A DNA stretch of 64,000 nucleotides from Paenalcaligenes suwonensis (GCF_011290505.1 NZ_JAANPV010000010.1:1-64000), one strand, 5' to 3'. Positions 10,118 through 19,680 are shown, numbered from the stretch's first letter. Numbers and translations are program-made. The notes: a model not told the origin generated them from the letters alone.

Positions 10118-10609
10118 TTAAACCTTCAAAACCCGCTCACCACGGCTAATGCCTGACACACCGGTTCGTACTGTTTCCAAAATGGAACTGCGATCCAGTG
10201 CATTGATGAAGGCAGAGATTTTCTCCTGCACTCCAGTCAGCTCAATCGTGTAGGTTTTGTCAGTCACATCAATGATGCTGCCACGGAAAATGTCAGCCAT
10301 ACGTTTGATTTCTTCGCGCTCTTTACCTACCGCGCGCACTTTGATGAGCATCAGCTCACGCTCAACGTGCGGGCCTTCGGAAAGATCCACCACTTTCACC
10401 ACATCAACAAGACGGTTCAAATGTTTGGTAATTTGCTCAATCACCTCATCGGGACCTATGGTCACAATCGTCATCCTAGACAACGTTGCGTCTTCAGTAG
10501 GTGCCACAGTTAAGGTTTCAATGTTGTAGCCACGCGCAGAAAACAAACCCACCACACGCGACAACGCGCCTGGTTCGTTTTCAAGCAGGATGGAAATCAC
10601 GTGTTTCAT
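10118..10609 (-). CDS. ilvH: Acetolactate synthase small (regulatory) subunit
   Basis: A 163-residue regulatory subunit that activates the large subunit and confers valine feedback inhibition. An N-terminal ACT domain is visible (VISILLENEPGALSRVVGLF, residues 4-23, then GYNIETL), followed by the C-terminal ACT-like half. The start at 10609 gives the family N-terminus MKHVISILL and overlaps the ilvI stop by four bases, implying translational coupling. A longer frame to 10639 would run inside ilvI and is not supported. Confidence 0.97.
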   Translation of the reverse strand: MKHVISILLENEPGALSRVVGLFSARGYNIETLTVAPTEDATLSRMTIVTIGPDEVIEQITKHLNRLVDVVKVVDLSEGPHVERELMLIKVRAVGKEREEIKRMADIFRGSIIDVTDKTYTIELTGVQEKISAFINALDRSSILETVRTGVSGISRGERVLKV

Positions 10610-12342
10610 AATTCCTCTCCTTTGAGATCTTCTGCACACAACAACATTTCCGTTAAACCTTTACCCGCCTTGACCATAGGCCAGACGTTTTCTGTTTTAT
10701 CGGTGATGAAGTCCATGAATACCAAGCGGTTTTTGTGTTTAGTGAAGGCCTCTTGAATGGCAGGCTTCACATCCGCAGGTTTATCAATACGCATACCAAC
10801 GTGGCCGTAACTCTCAACCAACTTCACGAAGTCAGGCAACGCATCCATGTAGGATTCCGAATAACGGGAGCCGTAATCGATTTCCTGCCACTGACGCACC
10901 ATACCCAGACTGCGGTTGTTCAAACACAGCAACTTAGGTGTCATACGATATTGCAAACATGTGGACAATTCTTGGATGTTCATCTGAATAGATGCTTCAC
11001 CAGTAATGACCGCCACATCCGCATCGGGGTTAGCCATCTGCACGCCCATAGCGTAAGGCAGGCCCACACCCATCGTACCCAAGCCACCCGAGTTCAACCA
11101 ACGACGTGGTTTATTGAAACGGTAGTATTGTGCCGCCCACATTTGGTGTTGACCCACGTCAGAAGTCACAAAAGCGTCGCCGCCGGTAACTTCCCACAGA
11201 GCCTCTACCACTGACTGAGGTTTAATAACTTCGTCAGAAGGTTTGTAGACTAGGCATTTCTTCTCGCGCCAAACGTTGATCTGCTTCCACCATTGCTCCA
11301 GAGCAGTTTTGCTCTTAGCGGATGAGGAGCGAGCTTGAGCATATTGCTCATTAAACTCTTGCAGAACTTCCTTAACGCTGCCCACGATAGGCACATCCAC
11401 TTTCACACGCTTGGAAATGGAGGAAGGATCAATATCAATGTGAACAATTTTGCGAGGTACTTGCATGAAGTGACGAGGATTCGCAATAACGCGGTCATCG
11501 AAACGCGCACCCACAGCAATCAACACATCACTGTGCTGCATCGCCATGTTCGCTTCATAGGTACCGTGCATACCTGGCATACCTACGTACTGATCGCTAT
11601 TACCTGGGTACGCACCCAGAGCCATCAGCGTAGTAGTACAAGGCGCACCACTTAGCTCGACTAATTGTTTAACTTCTTCGGATGCATTATCCAAAATAGC
11701 ACCGCCGCCCACGTAGATCATGGGACGCTCGGCTGCTGCCAGCATCTGCACCGCTTTTTTGATTTGCCCCTGATGCCCTTTTGATACAGGCATGTAGGAA
11801 CGCATTTTTACCTCGCCACGCTTAGGCGTGTAGCGAGCCATTGCTGCAGTGATATCTTTTGGAATATCGACCAATACAGGGCCTGGACGGCCTGTAGTCG
11901 CGATATAAAACGCTTTGCGAATCGTATCAGCCAGTTCTCTTACGTCACGCACTAAAAAGTTGTGCTTCACGCAAGGACGCGTAATACCTATTGCATCACA
12001 TTCTTGAAAAGCATCTTCACCTATTGCCTGAGAACCAACCTGACCACTGATCACCACCATAGGGATGGAGTCCATGTAGGCCGTTGCGATACCTGTTACA
12101 GCATTCGTCAGACCTGGGCCACTGGTTACCAGCGCCACACCAACTTTGTTGGAGGAACGAGAATAGGCATCCGCCGCGTGCACAGCTGCTTGCTCGTGAC
12201 GCACCAAAATATGGCGGAATTTGTCCTGCTTAAAAATTGCATCGTAGATGTATAGTACGGCACCACCGGGATAGCCGAAAACGTGTTCAACGCCTTCGTC
12301 AGCCAGCGTGCGCACAACTATATCTGCGCCATTGAGTTCCAT
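10606..12342 (-). CDS. ilvI: Acetolactate synthase large (catalytic) subunit
   Basis: ThDP-, FAD- and Mg-dependent enzyme that condenses pyruvate with pyruvate or 2-oxobutyrate, the first common step of branched-chain synthesis. 578 residues with the N-terminal ThDP PYR domain (catalytic Glu in RHEQAAVHAADAYSR), the central FAD domain and the C-terminal PP domain. The ThDP diphosphate motif reads GEASIQMN, where GDGS-x-QMN is the usual form; a Glu at the second position is, to my knowledge, common in betaproteobacteria. It heads the operon behind a 420-bp leader. Confidence 0.97.
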   Translation of the reverse strand: MELNGADIVVRTLADEGVEHVFGYPGGAVLYIYDAIFKQDKFRHILVRHEQAAVHAADAYSRSSNKVGVALVTSGPGLTNAVTGIATAYMDSIPMVVISGQVGSQAIGEDAFQECDAIGITRPCVKHNFLVRDVRELADTIRKAFYIATTGRPGPVLVDIPKDITAAMARYTPKRGEVKMRSYMPVSKGHQGQIKKAVQMLAAAERPMIYVGGGAILDNASEEVKQLVELSGAPCTTTLMALGAYPGNSDQYVGMPGMHGTYEANMAMQHSDVLIAVGARFDDRVIANPRHFMQVPRKIVHIDIDPSSISKRVKVDVPIVGSVKEVLQEFNEQYAQARSSSAKSKTALEQWWKQINVWREKKCLVYKPSDEVIKPQSVVEALWEVTGGDAFVTSDVGQHQMWAAQYYRFNKPRRWLNSGGLGTMGVGLPYAMGVQMANPDADVAVITGEASIQMNIQELSTCLQYRMTPKLLCLNNRSLGMVRQWQEIDYGSRYSESYMDALPDFVKLVESYGHVGMRIDKPADVKPAIQEAFTKHKNRLVFMDFITDKTENVWPMVKAGKGLTEMLLCAEDLKGEEL

Positions 12343-12579
12343 TATGAAATTCCTTTCAGTCTTGCACTAACTCCCCGACTGGCACTTAAGCCGGAGTCTC
12401 AGCCAAATACAGCAACATGATCTGGCGCTTTATGACCCACGGGACCACGCCACCCAGACACACTACTGCTTGACCTGCACTCTTTCGGAAAGTAGCACTT
12501 GCGTACAAACGCGATAGCATGAAATGGAAGTCCTGGCATCACACGCTTGTGGCGCGGCCAGCAACAAATAAAAAGGCGC

Positions 12580-12602
12580 AAAAAAACGGGTTGATGACCC
12601 GT
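12580..12602 (-). terminator. Intrinsic terminator inside the ilvI leader
   Basis: On the minus strand ACGGGT/ACCCGT with a five-base loop is followed by seven T. No gene lies upstream of it on this strand within the intergenic region. Confidence 0.8.
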
Positions 12603-12731
12603 GCAAAGAGCCCTACTGCCCCAGCGGATGAGCTAGGGCATCAGGTACTTTACCCTGTTGCCAAATGGCAATCAACTGCAATTGTTGGTAAAGCGCAAAT
12701 TATCTTCCCCCACAGTTAAGGTTGGGCATCT

Positions 12732-12737
12732 TATACT
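12732..12737 (+). promoter_or_regulatory. Probable -10 element of the FUSC gene promoter
   Basis: TATACT 26 bp before the ATG at 12764 matches the sigma-70 -10 consensus at five of six bases. I see no good -35 hexamer at the expected distance. Confidence 0.4.
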
Positions 12738-12763
12738 GATAAATCTGCATGTAAAACCACACT

Positions 12764-15028
12764 ATGAACAGCATTTTCCTCCCACAACTACAGCGCTTTC
12801 TCTATAGCCATTACTTACTAGGTGGCCTGCGGCAGGCGGCCGGCATTTTGCTGCCTGTGATTGTGTTGGGGGGAGGTTTCCAGCTCTACAGCATGGGGAT
12901 TATTGCCTCAATGGGTGCGCTATGCGTGGCGGTTATCGACCAACCTGGCGGTCCAAAACGTTATCGCACCAACGAAATGCTGGGCGGTATTGCGCTAGGC
13001 ACCATTACGGTAGCCTTAACCACCTTTGCGGCGGGATCATTATGGGGCACATGGATTCTAGTCCCCATACTGTGCTTCTTCTTTTCCATGCTGAACGTGT
13101 ATGGCCCACGCGGCGGCTTAATTGGCTTTGCATGCTTGCTACTGATGACATTAAGCCTGCGTGAACCCACCTCTGACGATACCGTACTGCTGCACACGCT
13201 GTTTTCGTTTACTGGCGGCTTGTTCTATTTTGCGTTCAGCCTACTGTTTAGACGTTTGCTGTGGTTAGGTGAAGAGCGCCGAACCCTATCTATGGCCTTG
13301 CATGCCACCGCCAAGTACATGCTGGCACGCTCTAAATTCTATGATGTACATTCAGATTTAGATGCGACCTATCGCGACCTCATTAAAGCGCAATCCAGCA
13401 TGGCCGAGCTACAACAAGCCGCCCGAGACATGGTGCTGCGCGAACTGCCTAAAGAGTTAAAAAGTCGAGGCGACCAAGACCGCACCACCCTGCTCTTTTT
13501 GTACACCAACATGGTGGCGCTGCTAGACACCCTCGTCGCTACACACACCGACTACCACACCTTGCGTCGCAAACTGGGTGAAAGCGACTTCATGGAGTTT
13601 GCCCATGACGCACTACAAAAACAATCAGCCGAGGTTGTGCGTATTGCGTTAAACGTATCCAGACGCAAAAAAACCGTGCAGCGTATTAGTGTTAAAGCTG
13701 AAATACGAGCCATGGAATATGAGCTAGAGCGCTACAAACAAAAAGGCATGCAGCAACAAGACCCCGAGCTATACGGGCTATTGCTGCAAGTACTGCGTAG
13801 ACTGCGCGTGGCCAAACAAACCATAGACCATATGGCCGCCAACACCAAGCGTGCTGGCACCGACATCCCGCTAGATCAGTATTTGGAAAAATCCCTAAGC
13901 CGCTTTTTGTCGCGTGAAGAAATACAGATAGGACTATTGCGTAGCAACCTACGACTGAGTTCATCCAGCTTCCGTTATGCCATTCGTGTAACAGTAGCCG
14001 CCATGCTGGCCCTCGCCATTCCTGCGTTAGCCGCTTATTTCACCGACGCATCAGAACCCATCAATTCACTTGCTAACCAAAGTAACTGGATTATTCTGAC
14101 CATCCTGGTGATTTTGAAACCAGGCTTTGCACAAACCAAACAGCGCAACACTTGGCGTTTAGGCGGCACAGCACTAGGCTGCTTGCTGACCTTCATTCTG
14201 TTTAGCGTGACAGAAAACAAAGAGTTTTATTTCATTGCCTTGCTGGTAGCTTACGTGATGGGTAAAAGCTTAGTGCAATTGCATTACTTGCTCTCAGCCG
14301 CATTCCTGACCATATCTGCGTTAATTTCGTTTCAGTTCCTCTACGCCAGCAGCACGTTTGTGATTAGCGAACGCTTTATAGACACCTTAATTGGGTGTGC
14401 CATTGCGCTGTTATGCAGTTACGTTCTGCCTAAGTGGGAAGCTAGCTCTATGAGCAGTTTTGCTCGCGAAGCACAGCAAGCAAACATGCACTACCTGACC
14501 ACTGGGTTGCAATATGCCGAGCTTAACCGTCATTACCAGCAGGCCGTACAACTGCACGCCGCTAACCCTGACAGCGAACCCGTGGATGCTGCGATGGGCG
14601 CGCAATTAGCGGAAGCCGAAACACAATGGCAGTTAGCGAAACGGCAGGTCTATATTTCATTTGATAACTTTGCCTCGGGCTTTTATCGAATGATGGATGA
14701 ACCCGCTAACCGCCAACGTGATGTAGCGTTATTCAATAACCTACTCATTCAAAACCATGTATTGGCATCGCAAATCAGCGCCAGTATCCCGCTGCTCGCC
14801 ACAGTAGAAAGCATTCCACCCGGTATTCAGCAAGCCATTACCGCCATACAAGGTATTTTGCATGATCAACCGGTAGAAAACACTACGCCTACGCTGGAAA
14901 CCGAAGGGGAGCTTGCTATGCTTGCCTACCCCCTTCGCCAGATGATCAAAGCATCGCAGTTAATACAACAAGACATGAAGGGGTTAGACCATGCCAGCAC
15001 GACCCAACCCCTGCTTACGGCATCATAA
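12764..15028 (+). CDS. FUSC-family inner-membrane protein (YccS/YhfK-like)
   Basis: A 754-residue protein of the fusaric-acid-resistance/YccS superfamily, probably an exporter or envelope component. The build is the family's duplicated one: a block of membrane spans at about residues 18-160, a soluble coiled-coil-rich region (about 170-390), a second membrane block (about 400-545) and a soluble C-terminal part. The N-terminal segment QLYSMGIIASMGALCVAVIDQPGG and the second-block GGTALGCLLTFILF are typical. Its stop codon overlaps the convergent livF stop by six bases. No periplasmic adaptor or outer-membrane partner gene is next to it, which argues against a complete AaeAB-like pump here. Substrate unknown. 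Confidence 0.88.
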   Translation: MNSIFLPQLQRFLYSHYLLGGLRQAAGILLPVIVLGGGFQLYSMGIIASMGALCVAVIDQPGGPKRYRTNEMLGGIALGTITVALTTFAAGSLWGTWILVPILCFFFSMLNVYGPRGGLIGFACLLLMTLSLREPTSDDTVLLHTLFSFTGGLFYFAFSLLFRRLLWLGEERRTLSMALHATAKYMLARSKFYDVHSDLDATYRDLIKAQSSMAELQQAARDMVLRELPKELKSRGDQDRTTLLFLYTNMVALLDTLVATHTDYHTLRRKLGESDFMEFAHDALQKQSAEVVRIALNVSRRKKTVQRISVKAEIRAMEYELERYKQKGMQQQDPELYGLLLQVLRRLRVAKQTIDHMAANTKRAGTDIPLDQYLEKSLSRFLSREEIQIGLLRSNLRLSSSSFRYAIRVTVAAMLALAIPALAAYFTDASEPINSLANQSNWIILTILVILKPGFAQTKQRNTWRLGGTALGCLLTFILFSVTENKEFYFIALLVAYVMGKSLVQLHYLLSAAFLTISALISFQFLYASSTFVISERFIDTLIGCAIALLCSYVLPKWEASSMSSFAREAQQANMHYLTTGLQYAELNRHYQQAVQLHAANPDSEPVDAAMGAQLAEAETQWQLAKRQVYISFDNFASGFYRMMDEPANRQRDVALFNNLLIQNHVLASQISASIPLLATVESIPPGIQQAITAIQGILHDQPVENTTPTLETEGELAMLAYPLRQMIKASQLIQQDMKGLDHASTTQPLLTAS

Positions 15029-15748
15029 GCCCAGATACGCTTTACGAATAACCGGATGGCCCTCTAGCTCCTCGGAGGTGCCCTCTAGTACCAGACGACC
15101 ATTTTCCAACACGTAGGTGCGGTCGCTGACTCGTAACACCTGTTTGATATTTTGCTCCACCAGCAATACAGGCAAACCAGTATCCGCCACTTTACGTATA
15201 GCCTTCATCACCTCCTTTACGTACAGTGGCGACAAGCCAATACTGGGCTCATCCATAATCAGCATGATGGGATCAAGCATAAGCGCACGGCCAATAGCCA
15301 CCATTTGCTGCTGCCCACCCGATAATGCCCCCGCCAAACTGGACTCGTATTTTTTCAAGTCAGGAAATAGCGCAGTCACCTCTTCTAGGCGCTGATCCCG
15401 CGTAGCCCGCAAATGCGGTAAATACGCTCCCATCAACAGGTTTTCTTTCACGCTTAAATTGGGAAATAACTGCCTACCCATAGGAACGTGAGCAAGCCCC
15501 ATTCTGGCGGTTTGATGGGGCTGTAAACCCGCAATGGATTGCCCATTAAACAAAATTTCGCCAGCCATGGGTTTGATCATGCCGGACACGGCGCGCAGCA
15601 TGGTGGATTTGCCACTACCGTTGCCCCCCACCAAACCAATAAGCTCGCCCCGCTTTACCTCTAGGCTGACATCAAACACCACTTGTAGTGTGCCGTAACC
15701 TAAATCGGCGTTGCGTACGCTTAGGACTGTTTCATGTTGTGTTTGCAT
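15023..15748 (-). CDS. livF: Liv-type ABC transporter ATPase (LivF)
   Basis: A 241-residue ATPase of the branched-chain amino acid/amide-type ABC importer. Walker A is GGNGSGKST (about residues 40-48), the signature is LSGGQQQ, and Walker B is LIMDEPSIGLSP. All catalytic motifs are intact. Last gene of livK-H-M-G-F, two bases after livG. Confidence 0.95.
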   Translation of the reverse strand: MQTQHETVLSVRNADLGYGTLQVVFDVSLEVKRGELIGLVGGNGSGKSTMLRAVSGMIKPMAGEILFNGQSIAGLQPHQTARMGLAHVPMGRQLFPNLSVKENLLMGAYLPHLRATRDQRLEEVTALFPDLKKYESSLAGALSGGQQQMVAIGRALMLDPIMLIMDEPSIGLSPLYVKEVMKAIRKVADTGLPVLLVEQNIKQVLRVSDRTYVLENGRLVLEGTSEELEGHPVIRKAYLGL

Positions 15749-15750
15749 TG

Positions 15751-16467
15751 TTAGTCCGTCCCCAAATACGCATCAATCACCCGTGGATCAGCCACCACAT
15801 CTCGCGGCTTACCCTCAGCAATTAAGTTACCACTCGCTAGCACTAACACATGGTCAGACAGTTCAATGATGGCTTCCATAATGTGTTCCACCATCAGAAT
15901 AGAAATACCAGAATCAGTGAGTGAGCGTAAGAACACAATCATGTCGTGCAAAGCAGGCGGGTTAAGCCCTGCCATGATCTCATCTAAAAACAGCACTTTA
16001 GGTTGAGTCGCCAAGGCTTTAGCCAACTCCAACCTACGCAGCCTTGCTAGGTTTAAATCTGATGCTGGCTGATAAGCCCTATCGGCCAAACCCACTTTTT
16101 CTAACGCAGCCAGTGCGATGTCTTCGGCTTCACGTCGGTTTGCACTACGTAAGAAGGCTGCGACCAACACGTTTTCCAACACCGTTAAGCCTTCAAATGG
16201 GCGCTCTGTTTGAAAGGTACGCCCCATCCCTAATGCTGTGCGCTTATAGGGAGGTAAATGCGTGACATCCGTTTGGTAGTAATGCACCTTTCCTTCGGCC
16301 ACTGGTACAAAACCTGTGATGGCATTAAATAATGTGGTTTTCCCTGCCCCGTTAGGGCCAATCAACCCCAACACACCACCTTCGGGTAAATGCAGACTGA
16401 CATTATTGACGGCTACCACGCCACCAAAACGCACCGTAATATTTTCAGCTTTGAGTGCGGCGTGCAT
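15751..16467 (-). CDS. livG: Liv-type ABC transporter ATPase (LivG) with variant signature
   Basis: A 238-residue partner ATPase to LivF. Walker A is GPNGAGKTT. The ABC signature expected as LSxGQ reads LNLARLRRLE, and Walker B reads FLDEIMAGLNP, with Ile in place of the Pro after DE. The same variation occurs, as far as I recall, in a LivG subgroup of proteobacteria, so the gene is probably functional but asymmetric with LivF. Its start overlaps the end of livM by 23 bases. Confidence 0.94.
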   Translation of the reverse strand: MHAALKAENITVRFGGVVAVNNVSLHLPEGGVLGLIGPNGAGKTTLFNAITGFVPVAEGKVHYYQTDVTHLPPYKRTALGMGRTFQTERPFEGLTVLENVLVAAFLRSANRREAEDIALAALEKVGLADRAYQPASDLNLARLRRLELAKALATQPKVLFLDEIMAGLNPPALHDMIVFLRSLTDSGISILMVEHIMEAIIELSDHVLVLASGNLIAEGKPRDVVADPRVIDAYLGTD

Positions 16468-17398
16468 AACCCCTCCGAACCATGTTGCGTACGAGTTCGC
16501 CCACCAAACCTCGTGGGAAAAACAAGATCACCAAAAGAATTAACAACCCATAAACCAGCATATTGGCTTGAGCAAAGGTAGTACGGAATACCTCGCCAGA
16601 CACAATAAGCAGTACCGCACCTACTGCCGGCCCCCAGATCGTGCCCCTACCACCAATAATGGCTGTTAGTGCTATCTGTATGGACATCAACAAGCCGAAC
16701 ATCACGTGCGGCTCCATAAAGGACAAAAAGATGCCGTAAATACATCCACCTAAAGCCGTCAACATGGCTGACAACATAAAGGCTCGCAACTTCACTTTAG
16801 TGGGATTAATACCCGCCGCCATCGCCGATTGCTCATCCTCACGTATGGCACGCAGCTCGTAGCCAAACTTACGACGAGAAATGAACATCACCGTTGCAAT
16901 GCATAAGCCCGCAAACAGTAGCGCCATGTAGTATTGATTCCATTTCTCAAACAGATCTATACCAAAAGGCTCTGGTAGTTCGGTGATAAACACCCCTGTA
17001 GCACCACCGGTAAGCCAGGTTTCATTAATGGCAATCAGACGCAAGGTCTCGGCAATCGCAATCGTAGACAACGTAAAGTACGGGCCACTAAGCCTGAAGG
17101 TTAATCGCCCCCAGCAGTACGCCAACATCGCCGAAAACAGCATGGCTAGCAGCACACATAACCACAATGGCAAATGGTAGTGCTCTACTCCTACTGCCAC
17201 GACATACGCGCCTATGCCCACAAAGCTCACGTGACCTAAGCTTACCTGCCCGGCCCATCCTCCCAACAAATCCCAAGCCGTTGCCCAGCCAATAAATAAA
17301 AAGATACTGATAGCGACGGTGAGGTATACCGGCGATACCACCGGATACAACGCTGCCACAACCATCAGTGCGATCAGAATTAAATAGTGCTTTCTCAT
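16445..17398 (-). CDS. livM: Liv-type ABC transporter permease (LivM)
   Basis: A 317-residue inner-membrane permease with about eight to ten spans. Family markers are DLLGGWAGQVSLGHVSFVGI near residue 45 and the cytoplasmic EAA-like loop FGYELRAIREDEQSAMAAGI, which contacts the ATPases, followed by the C-terminal IGGRGTIWGPAVGA. It overlaps livH by four bases at its start. Confidence 0.95.
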   Translation of the reverse strand: MRKHYLILIALMVVAALYPVVSPVYLTVAISIFLFIGWATAWDLLGGWAGQVSLGHVSFVGIGAYVVAVGVEHYHLPLWLCVLLAMLFSAMLAYCWGRLTFRLSGPYFTLSTIAIAETLRLIAINETWLTGGATGVFITELPEPFGIDLFEKWNQYYMALLFAGLCIATVMFISRRKFGYELRAIREDEQSAMAAGINPTKVKLRAFMLSAMLTALGGCIYGIFLSFMEPHVMFGLLMSIQIALTAIIGGRGTIWGPAVGAVLLIVSGEVFRTTFAQANMLVYGLLILLVILFFPRGLVGELVRNMVRRGYARRTQS

Positions 17399-18279
17399 AC
17401 TCGCTTCACCGACTTACCAAAGAGCCCTTCGGGTTTAAACAGCAACACCGCTAGGAACACAATCAACCCGTATACATCCCTGTACTCGGAAGACAGATAC
17501 GAAGCACCTAAAATTTCTACAATACCCAGCACTAAACCACCTGCGATGGCAGCGCCAATATTGCCTAAACCTCCTAGCACCGTGACTACAAAAGCCTTGA
17601 GGGTGAACAACGGCCCGGTCACCGTTGGCGTGGCATACAGCATAGGAATCAATGCCACACCAGCCGTTAAGGCCAGCGCCACACCCAACCCAAACACAAC
17701 AGATTGCACCTTACGTGTATCTACACCCACCAATTCAGCACCTAAGCGATTCTCTGCAGTAGCTCGAATCGCCCTACCCAACTCGGTGTGATTCAACAAG
17801 GCATATAACGCAATAGTGACCATCACTGTCGCCAAGCCTGCCAGCAATAGCACCATGGACAGATTTACCGACCCCACCGGCAAGGTGCTTGAGGCATAAC
17901 TGACATGCACAGATTGCGGATCGCCACCAAATCCCAGCAGCAGCACGTTCGCAATCACCAATGACACGCCCAAGGTCGCCAACATACTGGTTTCAGGCGG
18001 CGCATCAATAATGCGTGCCAGAATTACCTTTTGCACTAAGCTGCCCAACACAAAGCCTAAAGGTAAGGCGACCACCAGCGAAAAGTACGGATCCCATCCT
18101 AATAATCCGCTCATCAGCACGGCCACATACATCCCTAAGACCACAAAGTCGCCGTGCGCGAAGTTAATCACCCGCATCACACCAAAAATCAGTGTGAGCC
18201 CAATGCCTATCAAGGCATACACAGAACCTATTAACACACCGTTAGAAAGGTTCTGTATTAATGAAACCCAATCAAACAT
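17395..18279 (-). CDS. livH: Liv-type ABC transporter permease (LivH)
   Basis: A 294-residue inner-membrane permease. It has the family's N-terminal GSVYALIGIGLTLIFGVMR and NFAHGDF motifs and the coupling-loop segment TELGRAIRATAENRLGAELV, then VLGGLGNIGAAIAGG. The ATG at 18279 lies 86 bp after livK, with an inverted repeat in that gap. Confidence 0.95.
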   Translation of the reverse strand: MFDWVSLIQNLSNGVLIGSVYALIGIGLTLIFGVMRVINFAHGDFVVLGMYVAVLMSGLLGWDPYFSLVVALPLGFVLGSLVQKVILARIIDAPPETSMLATLGVSLVIANVLLLGFGGDPQSVHVSYASSTLPVGSVNLSMVLLLAGLATVMVTIALYALLNHTELGRAIRATAENRLGAELVGVDTRKVQSVVFGLGVALALTAGVALIPMLYATPTVTGPLFTLKAFVVTVLGGLGNIGAAIAGGLVLGIVEILGASYLSSEYRDVYGLIVFLAVLLFKPEGLFGKSVKRV

Positions 18280-18328
18280 CTACAACTCCTCCGTCCTTAC
18301 GACAGACAGATACTGGAAACACCGCAGT

Positions 18329-18358
18329 GCGCACAAGCTCTGCTACGAGCTTGTGCGT
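18329..18358 (-). promoter_or_regulatory. Intercistronic hairpin between livK and livH
   Basis: GCACAAGCTC/GAGCTTGTGC, a perfect 10-bp stem with a six-base loop and no T run. A stable stem right after the binding-protein gene commonly protects its mRNA end, giving more binding protein than permease. That role is inferred. Confidence 0.65.
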
Positions 18359-18365
18359 CATAGTC

Positions 18366-19568
18366 TTAACGCTGATCCCAAGCGGGAGTGGGGTATTGAG
18401 GTGCTTGTGCAGCCAAATCCTCAGGGAAGACGGTCACGTGTTTACCATCTTGAATTTGCAGGATTAGGCTACGAATAGGGTTTTGACCTTTAAACGCACC
18501 CCAATCTTCAAATGTCACGGTGGTGACAGGTGTGGTTAGATTGGTTTCTGCCAAAGCTTGACGAATGTCTTCTGGCTCTTTGCTCTTCGCACGCTGCAAC
18601 GCATCTGCTGCTACTCTCACCGCCAAGTAACCTTCGGCCTCATAGAAAGAGGGCTCGCCCTTAGCCTTAGCACGCAGACGTTCCTCTAGCTCTGCCGCGC
18701 CGTCGTACTTCACGTCTTTACTCCAACTGACTGTAGACACCACGTAATCAGCCAAGTCCCCTACCTGCTCGATATAACTAGGCAATGAGGAAGACGTATC
18801 CAAGGAAATAATTTTGGCATTTAGCCCTACTTCTTTCATCTGACGGGTAATGGCTACGCCGTCTTCCGCATACGAAACGATGTAAAGAATATCGGGATTG
18901 GCCGATCTGAAGCGGTTCAAAATCGGTCTAAAATCAGTGGTACCTTGGTCGTAAGCCTGTGATGCCGTCAAGCTATAACCTCGTTTGTCTATCTGGCGCT
19001 TTCCTTCTTCCGCCAACGAGGTAGGCCATGCACCATTACCATGCAAAATCGCGACGTTTTTTAGCCCATCAGGGTCTTTTTCACGCAGGCTGTCGAAAAA
19101 ATCAAAATACGTATTTGCCACAATCGTGGAGTTATGCTTGGCTCTAAACACCCAAGGTGAACCGGGGTTGGTAATGCTGTCATCCGCACTACCCAGCACA
19201 ATCAACGGCATTTTTTGACGCGTCATTAGCCTAGCCATGGGCCCAGTAATAGACGATGCATACGACCCAATCACCAGCGGAATACCTTGGTTTTTCATGG
19301 ACTCCACTGCCGCCAAAGCACTTTGCGCTTCTGAACGGTCATCCTGCACCACTAGCTCTAGCATTTCACCGTTAATACCACCTGCCGCGTTGATCTCTTC
19401 CAGCGCTACTTCCATACCGGTTTGATAACGCTGACCGAAGGCCGAAAAAGCCCCTGACGTGCTATTGATCACCCCCACTTTAACTTGGGCAAATACAGGC
19501 ATAGAAAAACCAGCCGCTGCCAGCGATAACGCTAGCGCACCCACACTTATCTTTTTTACTACTCGCAT
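18366..19568 (-). CDS. livK: Periplasmic substrate-binding protein of the Liv-type transporter
   Basis: A 400-residue type I periplasmic binding protein. The start at 19568 gives signal peptide MRVVKKISVGALALSLAAAG...VFA with GGAGAG five bases upstream; the frame runs to 19583 but without benefit. The mature start KVGVINSTSGAFSAFGQRYQTG and INAAGGINGE are typical of the LivK/AmiC fold. The substrate may be a branched-chain amino acid, an amide or another small amphipathic compound; the divergent amidase gene makes an amide plausible, but this is inference. Confidence 0.93.
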   Translation of the reverse strand: MRVVKKISVGALALSLAAAGFSMPVFAQVKVGVINSTSGAFSAFGQRYQTGMEVALEEINAAGGINGEMLELVVQDDRSEAQSALAAVESMKNQGIPLVIGSYASSITGPMARLMTRQKMPLIVLGSADDSITNPGSPWVFRAKHNSTIVANTYFDFFDSLREKDPDGLKNVAILHGNGAWPTSLAEEGKRQIDKRGYSLTASQAYDQGTTDFRPILNRFRSANPDILYIVSYAEDGVAITRQMKEVGLNAKIISLDTSSSLPSYIEQVGDLADYVVSTVSWSKDVKYDGAAELEERLRAKAKGEPSFYEAEGYLAVRVAADALQRAKSKEPEDIRQALAETNLTTPVTTVTFEDWGAFKGQNPIRSLILQIQDGKHVTVFPEDLAAQAPQYPTPAWDQR

Positions 19569-19680
19569 GTTGTCTCTCCACATTTTATTTTTGATGCCTT
19601 ACACCACGACAGGAACGTAATGGCGTGAAAAATAATACAGAGTGAAGAACTGACACAGTAATCAGGGGCAATACCAATAG

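Larger units (their letters stand above)
12580..12740 (-). promoter_or_regulatory. Long ilvI leader with competing hairpins, probable attenuator
   Basis: The 420 bp between ilvI and the divergent FUSC gene contains no convincing gene. On the minus strand, the segment GCCCTAGC (12632-12639) can pair either with GCTGGGGC (12617-12624) or, through GCCCTA, with TAGGGC (12610-12615). These two structures exclude each other and sit just before an intrinsic terminator at 12580-12602. A terminator placed inside a leader, ahead of a biosynthetic operon and with nothing upstream to terminate, suggests attenuation. The remaining 240 bp to ilvI shows no further structure I can defend. Confidence 0.5.

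Noticed and set aside
12623-12708. A leader peptide for ilvI rich in Leu, Ile and Val (LQLIAIWQQGKV...)
   Set aside because: The frame has no ATG or GTG and no ribosome site in register, so I report the RNA structures but not a peptide gene.
18329-18358. A transcription terminator between livK and livH
   Set aside because: The stem is strong but no T run follows on the minus strand, so it is listed as an intercistronic stabilising hairpin instead.
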